Below are positions 5,227 through 11,145 of a stretch of DNA of 11,145 nt, piece after piece. The notes under the pieces are model-generated. The model had not been told where the DNA came from. It searched no databases and was given only the letters and a program-made list of their open reading frames with translations. The first letter of the stretch is position 1. Each line of letters opens with the position of its first letter. The stretch is from Candidatus Woesearchaeota archaeon (GTDB taxonomy: Archaea; Nanobdellota; Nanobdellia; Woesearchaeales; CG1-02-33-12): the NCBI GenBank assembly GCA_003561825.1, contig PWVO01000098.1:1-11145 (forward strand), given 5' to 3'. Made by a program: the position numbers and the translations under genes.

Positions 5227-5847
5227 ATGGAAGACAAAAAAAAGCTTAGAATTCTTGCATCCGGAGATATACACGGGGATACTGGGCTGGCCAGGAGGCT
5301 GGCTGAAAGGGCTGAGAAAGAGAATGCTGATATTGTTATTCTGTGCGGTGACTTTACAATGGGTGAGAAGAGCATATATAATATTTTCGGGCCTTTTGCA
5401 AGCAAAAACAAAAAGGTTATTTTTATCCCGGGCAATCATGAGACTGCGGCAACTGCTGATTTTCTTGCTGAGGTTTATGGGGCTAAGAACCTGCATGGGT
5501 ATTCTGCAAGGTATAAGGATGTAGGGCTTTTTGGATGCGGAGGGGCTAATATTGGGCTTTTTCAGCTTAGTGAGAAGGAGATTTTTGAGATGCTTAAGAA
5601 AGGGTTTGAGCATATCAAGTACTTAAATAAAAAGATCATGATTACTCATGTGCACCCTTCTGAAAGCAAGATGGAGAAGTTTACTCAGTTTTTTCCTGGC
5701 TCTGCTGGCGTGAGGATGGCGATTGACTCTTTTTCGCCTGATATTCTGCTGTGCTCGCATGTGCACGAGGCTGAGGGCATTGAGGAGAAGATTGGAAACA
5801 CAAGGGTTATTAATGTTGGCCGCAAAGGAAAGATTATTGATATTTAG
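5227..5847 (+). CDS. Calcineurin-like metallophosphoesterase
   Basis: This 206-aa cytosolic protein has the full metal-binding motif series of the superfamily: GDIHGD (13-18), CGDF (40-43), GNHE (69-72), THVHP (140-144) and SHVHEAEG (177-184). These supply the Asp, His and Asn ligands for a two-metal centre, usually Mn or Fe. The compact size and motif spacing suit small archaeal phosphoesterases acting on phosphodiesters or phosphomonoesters; the substrate cannot be told. Its ATG is 1 nt after the tsaC stop with a strong SD, so it is translated from the tsaC mRNA. A role linked to tRNA modification is possible but not shown. Its end overlaps the end of the convergent PurF-like gene by 4 bp. 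Confidence 0.9.
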   Translation: MEDKKKLRILASGDIHGDTGLARRLAERAEKENADIVILCGDFTMGEKSIYNIFGPFASKNKKVIFIPGNHETAATADFLAEVYGAKNLHGYSARYKDVGLFGCGGANIGLFQLSEKEIFEMLKKGFEHIKYLNKKIMITHVHPSESKMEKFTQFFPGSAGVRMAIDSFSPDILLCSHVHEAEGIEEKIGNTRVINVGRKGKIIDI

Positions 5848-7265
5848 GAATAGCTGCTCCTGTCCCAGCAATGAGTGCATAAGTTTTGTTTTGGAAGGCC
5901 TATTGATTCTATCATGTCTTCAAGCTTTTGGTAAGCAAGTGAGTCAAGGCCGATTTTTTGTCTGATGTTCTCGACCATTTCATTGTATCTTTCTGAGCCA
6001 TTTGCAAGAAATTCTTTAATGATATCATCATCTATTGATGCGCTGCCTTTAATCTCCTGGATTGCTTTAATGCCTGCAAGCACGCTGTCTTTGGTGTTTG
6101 AAAAATTTAGGAATTCGCAAGGGTAAATTGGCGGAGGGCTTGCAATTCTCATATGAATCTCTTTTGCTCCGCTTTTTCTTATTCTGGAGGTAAGGTTCCT
6201 GAGCTGTGTTCCCCGCACAATTGAATCATCCAAGAATATAACCTTAGCTCCTTTAAGCATTGTAGGAGAGATTGTGAGCTTTTTCTGGGCTATCTCGTCT
6301 CTTTTTTCCTGTGTCCATGGTGTAAAGCTTCTTGCCCATGTGTGGCTGTACTTACTAATTGGGAAGCGTTGATGTATGTCTCTGGCCTCTGCATATCCTG
6401 CTGCATGATGTAATCCTGAGTCTGGTATTGGCGCAACAAAATCTGCAAAGACTGTGTCATTTCTTGCAAGTGCTGCTCCGCATCTCATTCTTGCTTGGCT
6501 GACTTCCATTCCTTCATAGACAGCATTGGGATAGCCATAATAAATCCAAAGAAATGAGCAGGCCTGCATCTCTTTTCCGGGCTGTTTTACCTGCTCTATG
6601 TGGCTTTTGTCAAAAAAAACAATCTCTCCTGGGCCGAGCTCGCGCTCAACTGAATATCCAAGCTGATCAAGGGCAAAGCTCTCTGATGCTGCTGCATATG
6701 CTTTTTTCTTTTTTCCTATGATAACAGGGGTTCGGCCAAGCCTGTCTCTCATTGCATAAATCCCTTTTTCTGACATTAAAAGGGCTGAGAATGAGCCTTT
6801 TATTCTTTCCTGGGCTTTTATCAGGCCTTCTTCAATGCTTCTGCTTTCATGGCCTATAATGTATTTCCCAACAACTTCTGTTGCCTGGGGAAAGTCATGG
6901 CCTTTTTCTTTGACAGAGAATGATACACCGCTTTCAAAAGCTTCCTGAACAATCTCATCAATATTGTTTGCCCTGCCTACTGCAACTATTCCGAATTTGC
7001 CGAGCCTTGAGCTTATTACTGTTGCCCTGTCATAGTCATCAGTTATTATTCCTATTGCAGAATTGGCTTTTTTGTGTTTTAGCTCTGAAATGAACTGGGG
7101 CCTGAAATAGTTTTCATGTATACTCTTGTTGATTAGGGTAAAATTGTCATTGTAGTACGGGGCTATGCCGCCTGTCCTGGTGCCAAGATGATAATGGTAG
7201 TCTGTTCCGTAATAGATGTCCTTTATGCAGTTCTTTCCTGAAACAACGCCGAAAAATCCTCCCAT
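5844..7265 (-). CDS. purF: PurF-like amidophosphoribosyltransferase homologue lacking the glutaminase cysteine
   Basis: This 473-aa protein has the two-domain layout of glutamine-PRPP amidotransferase: an N-terminal Ntn glutaminase-like domain (about 1-225) and a C-terminal phosphoribosyltransferase domain. The PRPP-binding loop is intact (VIFLDDSIVRGTQ, 342-354), as are APIPDSG (278-284) and RDRLGRTP (173-180). However the N-terminus reads MGGFFGVVS: position 2, normally the catalytic Cys, is Gly, and the nearby Gln-binding signature is replaced by YHLGTRTGG (25-33). Glutamine hydrolysis should therefore be lost. Cys236, Cys383, Cys463 and Cys466 match the 4Fe-4S ligand pattern of the Bacillus subtilis enzyme (236, 382, 437, 440). 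It could be an ammonia-dependent enzyme or one with another acceptor. I recall similar MGGFFGV-type proteins annotated as amidophosphoribosyltransferase in bacteria. A TATA box 27 bp upstream supports the start. Confidence 0.85.
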   Translation of the reverse strand: MGGFFGVVSGKNCIKDIYYGTDYHYHLGTRTGGIAPYYNDNFTLINKSIHENYFRPQFISELKHKKANSAIGIITDDYDRATVISSRLGKFGIVAVGRANNIDEIVQEAFESGVSFSVKEKGHDFPQATEVVGKYIIGHESRSIEEGLIKAQERIKGSFSALLMSEKGIYAMRDRLGRTPVIIGKKKKAYAAASESFALDQLGYSVERELGPGEIVFFDKSHIEQVKQPGKEMQACSFLWIYYGYPNAVYEGMEVSQARMRCGAALARNDTVFADFVAPIPDSGLHHAAGYAEARDIHQRFPISKYSHTWARSFTPWTQEKRDEIAQKKLTISPTMLKGAKVIFLDDSIVRGTQLRNLTSRIRKSGAKEIHMRIASPPPIYPCEFLNFSNTKDSVLAGIKAIQEIKGSASIDDDIIKEFLANGSERYNEMVENIRQKIGLDSLAYQKLEDMIESIGLPKQNLCTHCWDRSSYS

Positions 7266-7287
7266 GTGCTTTTCAAAATAATGCTTG

Positions 7288-7297
7288 CTTTAATATT
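7288..7297 (-). promoter_or_regulatory. TATA box of the PurF-like gene
   Basis: AATATTAAAG on the minus strand is centred about 27 bp upstream of the ATG at 7265. It is in the rtcB-purF gap, so this gene has its own leaderless transcript. A second AT-rich TATA-like run (TATAAAAA) lies slightly further upstream. Confidence 0.45.
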
Positions 7298-7333
7298 TTT
7301 ATATCATTAAAAATAATTACTAGAATTATTGTT

Positions 7334-8728
7334 TCAGCCTTTGATTACTCCGATTGGCTCTATTCTTGTGACTTTTGTTGATATGCCTGCATTGTGCACT
7401 GAGTCAACTACATCCTCTACATCTTTGTAGGATTTGGGTGCTTCTTCTGCAAATGATCCCCATGCCCCTGCCTTGTTCTCAATCCCCATTTTTGTCAGCT
7501 CGCTGCTTATGCTCTGGCCTTTAAATCTGCGCAATGCCTCGTTTCTGCTCATTGCCCTTCCTGAGCCGTGGCAGGAGCTTCCAAAGGTTTTGTTCAATGC
7601 CTCCTGGGTGCCTTTGCAGATGTATGATGCTGTGCCCATTGTGCCTGCTATTAAAACAGGCTTTTCAGGGTATGATCTTGTGGCGCCTTTTCTGTGAACG
7701 TAGTAATTTTTTCCATTGATGTTTTCAAGCTTTACAACATTGTGGCAGACTGCGTAAACTGTGTGCATGCCCATGTCCTCCCATTGTCTTCGAAATACTT
7801 TTTCAAATGTTTCTCTTATCCAGTGTGCCATTACCTGCCTGTTTGCAAATGCATAGTTGACTGCGCATTTCATTGCGCTGTAATAGTCCTGGCCCTCTGG
7901 AGAGTTTACTGGAGCGCAGGCAAGCTGCCTGTCAGGGATTTTGAGATTGTATTTGCGGACTGCTTTTTCCTGAATTTTTAAGTAGTCTGAGGCTACCTGG
8001 TGGCCAAGCCCCCTGCTGCCGCAGTGAAGCATTACCATTGCCTGGCCTTTGTCTGCAATGCCTATTGATTTTGCATAGTCTGGGTCAAATATGCCTGTGA
8101 CTTTCTGTATCTCAAGGAAGTGGTTTCCTGCGCCTAAGGTGCCTAGCTGGGGAAGCCCTCTCTTTCTTGCCATTGCTGATACTTTTGAGGGGTCTGCTCC
8201 CTGCATGCAGCCTTTTTCTTCTGTGTTCTCAATGTCCTTCTGTATGCCATAGCCTTTTTCAACTGCCCATTTTGATCCGAGGCGCATTACTTCCTCGAGC
8301 TCGTTTTCTTTTATCCTGAGCTTGCCTTTTGAGCCAACGCCGCATGGTATTGCGCTGAAAAGCTCGGTTATAAGCTGCTTGAGCTTTGGCTTTATCTCGT
8401 CAAATGTCAGGCTTGTCCTTATTGAGTTTATTCCGCAGTTTATGTCAAAGCCGCAAAGGCCTGCTGAGATTATTCCATTTTCCGGGTCAAATGCGCTTAC
8501 TGCGCCCATTGGCAGGCCGTAGCCGAAGTGCATGTCCGGAAGGCCTACAACTGGCTCTGCAACTCCGGGCAGGCATGCTACGTTTGTCAGCTGCTCTACT
8601 GCGCTGTCTTCTATGTCGCCCATGATTTTTTCATTGGCAATTATTCTGGCATTAACATTCATGCCTGGCCTTGCTTCTTTTGGAAGCTCCCATTCATATT
8701 CTGTTATTTTTTTCAGCTTTTCTTTCAT
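7334..8728 (-). CDS. rtcB: RtcB-type RNA-splicing ligase (tRNA-splicing ligase)
   Basis: This 464-aa enzyme joins 2',3'-cyclic phosphate (or 3'-phosphate) and 5'-OH RNA ends using GTP and Mn2+, as in archaeal tRNA splicing. Numbered from ATG 8728 the active-site residues nearly coincide with Pyrococcus horikoshii RtcB: Asp95 and Cys98 in GFDINCG, Asn202/His203 in GAGNHFLE, His235 in LHCGSRGLG, His329 in CHN, and the guanylylated His in SSCHGSGR (His387; His404 in P. horikoshii). No intein interrupts it, unlike some archaeal rtcB genes. ATG 8728 is preferred over the GTG at 8737 because an AGGTG SD lies just upstream of it and the residue numbering fits. The start lies 9 nt after the archease stop codon, forming the classical archease-rtcB operon. 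Confidence 0.96.
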   Translation of the reverse strand: MKEKLKKITEYEWELPKEARPGMNVNARIIANEKIMGDIEDSAVEQLTNVACLPGVAEPVVGLPDMHFGYGLPMGAVSAFDPENGIISAGLCGFDINCGINSIRTSLTFDEIKPKLKQLITELFSAIPCGVGSKGKLRIKENELEEVMRLGSKWAVEKGYGIQKDIENTEEKGCMQGADPSKVSAMARKRGLPQLGTLGAGNHFLEIQKVTGIFDPDYAKSIGIADKGQAMVMLHCGSRGLGHQVASDYLKIQEKAVRKYNLKIPDRQLACAPVNSPEGQDYYSAMKCAVNYAFANRQVMAHWIRETFEKVFRRQWEDMGMHTVYAVCHNVVKLENINGKNYYVHRKGATRSYPEKPVLIAGTMGTASYICKGTQEALNKTFGSSCHGSGRAMSRNEALRRFKGQSISSELTKMGIENKAGAWGSFAEEAPKSYKDVEDVVDSVHNAGISTKVTRIEPIGVIKG

Positions 8729-8737
8729 TAGCAGCAC

Positions 8738-9151
8738 CTATATGTCAAGGCTTACTGTTGCCTTGTAAATTCCTTTTTCATTTTCAACCTTGAGCTTGTA
8801 GTATGTAACGCCTTTTACAAGAACTCCTGCTTTTTCAGGTGTTACTGGCTCTCCGTATATTTTTGCCCTGATTGTTTTTTCATCTGCATGCTCAACCTCA
8901 AATCTTGAGAAAAACATTTCGTGTATGTCAACAAATGCTATGAGCTCCTGCAGCCAGCTTACCATAAGGTCTTCAAGGGAATCGCCTTTGACTTCAACCT
9001 CAATAAACCTGTCAGTGCTTATCTGGCTTATGTCGCAGATTACGCTGAACATTGCAAGAGCTGAGTTTTCAAAAAGCTCTGCAAGTGTTTTTCCATATGC
9101 CTCAAACATTACATCTGAGGTTATTTTGTCTATAAATTTGTATTGCTCCAT
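8738..9151 (-). CDS. Archease, RtcB cofactor protein
   Basis: This 137-aa protein is recognisable as archease by the N-terminal KITSDVMFEAYGKTLAELF region (residues 9-27), the central WLQELI (66-71), the KGVTYYKLKV strand (113-122) and the C-terminal LDI ending. Archease speeds RtcB guanylylation, allows turnover and widens nucleotide use. Asp13 and Asp136 at the expected metal-binding positions are kept. Two histidines common in the family (H-T-x-D and T-Y-H motifs) appear as Ile10 and Tyr118. The gene is first in the operon with rtcB. A TATA box 25-26 bp upstream without SD points to a leaderless start at 9151. An IS630 element sits only about 67 bp upstream but leaves this promoter intact. 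Confidence 0.92.
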   Translation of the reverse strand: MEQYKFIDKITSDVMFEAYGKTLAELFENSALAMFSVICDISQISTDRFIEVEVKGDSLEDLMVSWLQELIAFVDIHEMFFSRFEVEHADEKTIRAKIYGEPVTPEKAGVLVKGVTYYKLKVENEKGIYKATVSLDI

Positions 9152-9172
9152 TTTAAGCAGGATTTATGTTTT

Positions 9173-9180
9173 TATTTAAA
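9173..9180 (-). promoter_or_regulatory. TATA box of the archease-rtcB operon
   Basis: TTTAAATA on the minus strand is centred 25-26 bp upstream of the archease ATG at 9151. The IS630 left end begins about 38 bp beyond it. Confidence 0.5.
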
Positions 9181-9219
9181 CTGAAAGTTCTTTTTGTTTA
9201 AAAGCCTTATGAAATTATA

Positions 9220-9248
9220 GTAAGCGACTAAATTAATAGGGCAAAATT
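9220..9248 (+). repeat. IS630 left inverted repeat
   Basis: The left end starts GTAAGCGACTAAATTAATAG after TA and continues into GGGCAAAATT. It matches the reverse complement of 10222-10249 with a few substitutions and one single-base gap. Confidence 0.8.
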
Positions 9249-9257
9249 TATATATAA
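9247..9257 (+). promoter_or_regulatory. TATA box of the IS630 transposase
   Basis: TTTATATATAA lies at the inner edge of the left repeat. Predicted transcription start is near 9279, just at the GAGGTGAT SD (9279-9286) that precedes ATG 9290. Confidence 0.5.
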
Positions 9258-9289
9258 GTATCATCATCTCAGTATTTGAGGTGATAATT

Positions 9290-10248
9290 ATGAACCAAAA
9301 AGAGATTGCCCTTAGAGAGAAGATAATTTCTTTGCATAAGAAGAAAAAGCCTACCCGGGAAATCGCATATCTTCTGGATGTAAGTAAATCTAAAGCTGCA
9401 TTTTGGGTAAAAAGGTTTAAAGATACAAATGATCTTAAAAACAGACCGAGAAGTGGTAGACCAACACCCTTAAAGCAGAATGATCTTGAAGAGATAAAAC
9501 ATCTCCTTAAATCAAAGCTTTTATCATCTAAAAGCAAAGCAGGAACATCATCAAAAGAAGTCCTTCAGCTTATAGAACAAAAAACAAATATAAAATATAG
9601 TTTGCGCCATACAGAGAGAATTATGCATAAAATGGGGCTTTCATTGATAACTCCTAGGATAGGACATATACGGAAAGACGAACAAGCACAAGAAAAATTT
9701 AGGCGGAGCTTTAAAAAAAACTTCGCAAGGAATATTTGGGCGTTTCAATCATAACATTTGATGAAGCAAGTTTTAGGCTTGTTCCAGTTTATAAGAAAGT
9801 ATGGTTCTTTAAGGGAGAAAAGCCTAAAGGCGTCTTTTTTTGGAGCAATAAAAAAATAAATATATTTGGGGCACTTATTGATGGTAAAAAACTTCATTAT
9901 GAATTTTATGATTCAATGAACACTCTAACTTATATGGCTTTTTTGTCAGGGTTTGTAAAAAATCTTCGCAGAAAGAAGAGATATGTTTTTCTTTTTGATA
10001 ATGCTCCATACCACAAATCCTCAAGCATAATGAAATATCTTGCTGAACTGGATAGGAATATCTCTGTTGAATTCTTTCCCCCTTATTCACCTGAGTTAAA
10101 TCCAACAGAAACCTGTTGGAAAGTAATAAGAGCTAATGTAACCAACTCAACATATTTCCCTACATTGGAAAGTATGCAAGAGGAAATTGAATCATTTATT
10201 GAGAAGAAGCGTTTTAAGCTTAATTTGCCCCATTATTTATGTCGTTGA
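9290..10248 (+). CDS. IS630 transposase, two frames joined by -1 ribosomal frameshifting at A8C
   Basis: Frame A (9290-9754) gives a helix-turn-helix DNA-binding region (about residues 6-60, ending RPRSGRPTPL). Frame B, open from before 9721 to the TGA at 10246-10248, gives the DDE domain. The frames meet at eight A followed by C (9713-9721). In frame A this reads A-AAA-AAC, a canonical -1 slippery heptamer, and a -1 shift continues directly as LRKEYLGVSIITFDEASF. The joined product is about 319 aa with catalytic Asp158 (FDEASF), Asp237 (FDNAPYH) and Glu274 (PELNPTE), the last two 36 residues apart. Frame B has no good start or SD of its own. The start is ATG 9290 because of the SD; the upstream GTG lies inside that SD. 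Loss of one A by mutation or a homopolymer error is the alternative to programmed shifting. Confidence 0.82.
9713..9721 (+). promoter_or_regulatory. A-AAA-AAC slippery site for -1 frameshifting
   Basis: Eight A then C, in phase so that codons AAA and AAC of frame A can slip back one base onto AAA and AAA. Without slippage, translation stops at TAA 9752-9754. No clear downstream stimulatory hairpin was found by eye. Confidence 0.65.
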
Positions 10249-10249
10249 C
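10222..10249 (-). repeat. IS630 right inverted repeat
   Basis: The sequence from AATTTGCCCC to GTCGTTGAC mirrors the left end. The transposase stop codon (10246-10248) lies inside the repeat, so coding extends to the very end of the element. Confidence 0.8.
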
Positions 10250-10304
10250 TATTATGATTTTAGGGGAAACTAAGGATTTACTATTTTATAAATACAACAA
10301 AGTT

Positions 10305-10313
10305 TTTTAAATA
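10305..10313 (+). promoter_or_regulatory. TATA box of the coiled-coil protein gene
   Basis: TTTTAAATA is centred 27 bp upstream of the ATG at 10336 and supports that start over the nearby ATG at 10325, which runs into a stop after six codons. Confidence 0.5.
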
Positions 10314-10335
10314 ATCAGATATTAATGCCAGAAGT

Positions 10336-11145
10336 ATGGGGCTGAGAAAAAAAGGGGACGAACTAGAGCTGCCTGATATTCCGGACTTTTCTGAGAGAAA
10401 ATCAAGCCTGTCATCCAGAGCATCTGCTTTTAATGAAAGCAGGCCTGAGAAAAAAAGGGAAAAAAGAAAAGCAAAACAGAAAAAAACTTCTTCTAAAATA
10501 AAGGCTAAAGCTGACACTGCTAAAAAGAAAAAAGATAAAGCAAAGCATCATTTTATTCTTAAAAACGGGCATAAGATAAGAAGCCTTGAAGAGCTAAAAG
10601 AGGCTCTTAAGTACATAGATGAAAATACTTTCAAGAAGCATGTAAATGCTAAAAAGAATGATTTTGCAAGCTGGGTTAAGTCTTCTGTAAAGGATTCTGG
10701 CCTGGCAAAAAAGATAAAGAAATCTGAAAGTAAAGATGAGATTGTCAGGCATATTGAGTCTTTAGGGAAAAGAAAAGATTATGAAGCCAAAATTAAAAGG
10801 CTTGAGCAGGAAATAATATCCAAAGACAATGAGATAAAGGCTATTAAAGAAGAGCTTAATAGGGCAAAAGATATGCGGCCTGAAGCTAAAACTGCGAGCA
10901 AAATTGCAGTAAAAGAAATAAAGGAAAAGGAGAAAGAGCTGAAAAAAGGCAAGGACAGGATTGAAGAGATTAAAAGAAAAGAAAGCAGCCTTGTTAAGAA
11001 GTCAGAAAGGATTGATTTTTTTGAGAGGGAGTTCAATAAGATAATAGAGGAGCAGGAGAAGAATAACCTGCTTATAGGGGAGCTTTATGCCAAATTCCAG
11101 GAAAAAGAGGAGGATTTAAGAGAGAAAAACAGGATTATAGAAAAA
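10336..11145 (+). CDS. Lysine-rich coiled-coil protein with DUF5752-like domain (3' end beyond window)
   Basis: The frame is open from ATG 10336 to the last base (270 codons, no stop reached). Residues 1-30 start with an acidic/proline segment (ELPDIPDF); 35-70 are extremely rich in Lys and look disordered. Residues about 71-127 form a small domain with the pattern HHFILKNGHKIRSLEELKEA, then FKKHVNAKKNDFASWV and DSGLAKKI. Domains with a G-x-x-I-x-S-L-x-E-L start and an NDFA-x-W core are frequent in archaeal, especially DPANN, proteins and resemble DUF5752; that match is from memory. Residues about 145-270 are a long heptad-like coiled coil rich in Glu and Lys. A structural or scaffold role is plausible. 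The promoter is now just downstream of an IS630 insertion. Confidence 0.75.
   Translation, partial: MGLRKKGDELELPDIPDFSERKSSLSSRASAFNESRPEKKREKRKAKQKKTSSKIKAKADTAKKKKDKAKHHFILKNGHKIRSLEELKEALKYIDENTFKKHVNAKKNDFASWVKSSVKDSGLAKKIKKSESKDEIVRHIESLGKRKDYEAKIKRLEQEIISKDNEIKAIKEELNRAKDMRPEAKTASKIAVKEIKEKEKELKKGKDRIEEIKRKESSLVKKSERIDFFEREFNKIIEEQEKNNLLIGELYAKFQEKEEDLREKNRIIEK

Larger units (their letters stand above)
9218..10251 (+). mobile_element. IS630-family insertion sequence (Tc1/mariner superfamily), complete
   Basis: The element body (9220-10249, 1,030 bp) carries imperfect inverted repeats at both ends and is flanked by TA on each side (9218-9219 and 10250-10251), the TA target duplication expected for IS630. 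It encodes one transposase in two overlapping frames, with an internal TATA box and SD just inside the left repeat. Length is typical for the family. It inserted in the spacer between the divergent archease and coiled-coil genes without destroying either promoter. Both ends and the full catalytic triad are present, so it may still be active if the frameshift is productive. Confidence 0.88.

Overview
The window looks like a chromosomal segment of a DPANN-type archaeon (Woesearchaeota/Pacearchaeota-like; the exact lineage cannot be fixed from sequence alone). The reasons are: an archaeal Orc1/Cdc6 initiator; an archease-RtcB tRNA-ligase pair; AT-rich genes that favour AGG for arginine; a lysine-rich coiled-coil protein with a small domain often seen in such genomes; and a very regular promoter layout. 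Most transcription units have a TATA-like box centred 25-27 bp upstream of the start codon, so the mRNA would begin at or next to the start codon (leaderless). Shine-Dalgarno (SD) sites appear mainly at internal operon genes and at a few leadered genes.

Layout: (1) positions 1-359, minus strand: 5' part of a single-pass membrane protein with a Cys-containing ectodomain. (2) 609-1685: orc1/cdc6, convergent with and overlapping an acylphosphatase gene (1672-1941, minus). (3) 2011-2400: a GC-richer, highly structured RNA region with its own TATA box and no nuclease gene. I read it as an IscB/IsrB-type omegaRNA (HEARO-like) plus the right-end hairpin of an IS200/IS605-superfamily element that has lost its protein gene. 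(4) 2413-2788: a tiny operon of two short proteins (38 and 42 aa) with TATA box, strong SD, overlapping genes and a terminator. (5) 2832-4172: a predicted lipoprotein of the erythromycin-esterase family, then a four-helix membrane protein (4222-4587). (6) 4653-5847: a TsaC/YrdC/Sua5 threonylcarbamoyl-AMP synthase gene coupled to a calcineurin-like phosphoesterase. (7) 5844-7265, minus: a PurF-like protein without its glutaminase nucleophile but with an apparent Fe-S ligand set. (8) 7334-9151, minus: an archease-rtcB operon for RNA ligation. (9) 9218-10251: a 1,030-bp IS630-family insertion sequence with inverted repeats, a TA target duplication and a transposase read through a canonical -1 slippery site. 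(10) 10336 to the window end: the 5' part of a lysine-rich coiled-coil protein.

Functionally this is a housekeeping neighbourhood (replication initiation, tRNA modification, tRNA splicing/RNA repair, small phosphatases) into which two mobile elements have inserted. The most unusual parts are the orphan omegaRNA-like locus, the adjacent tiny operon, and the Cys-less PurF homologue.
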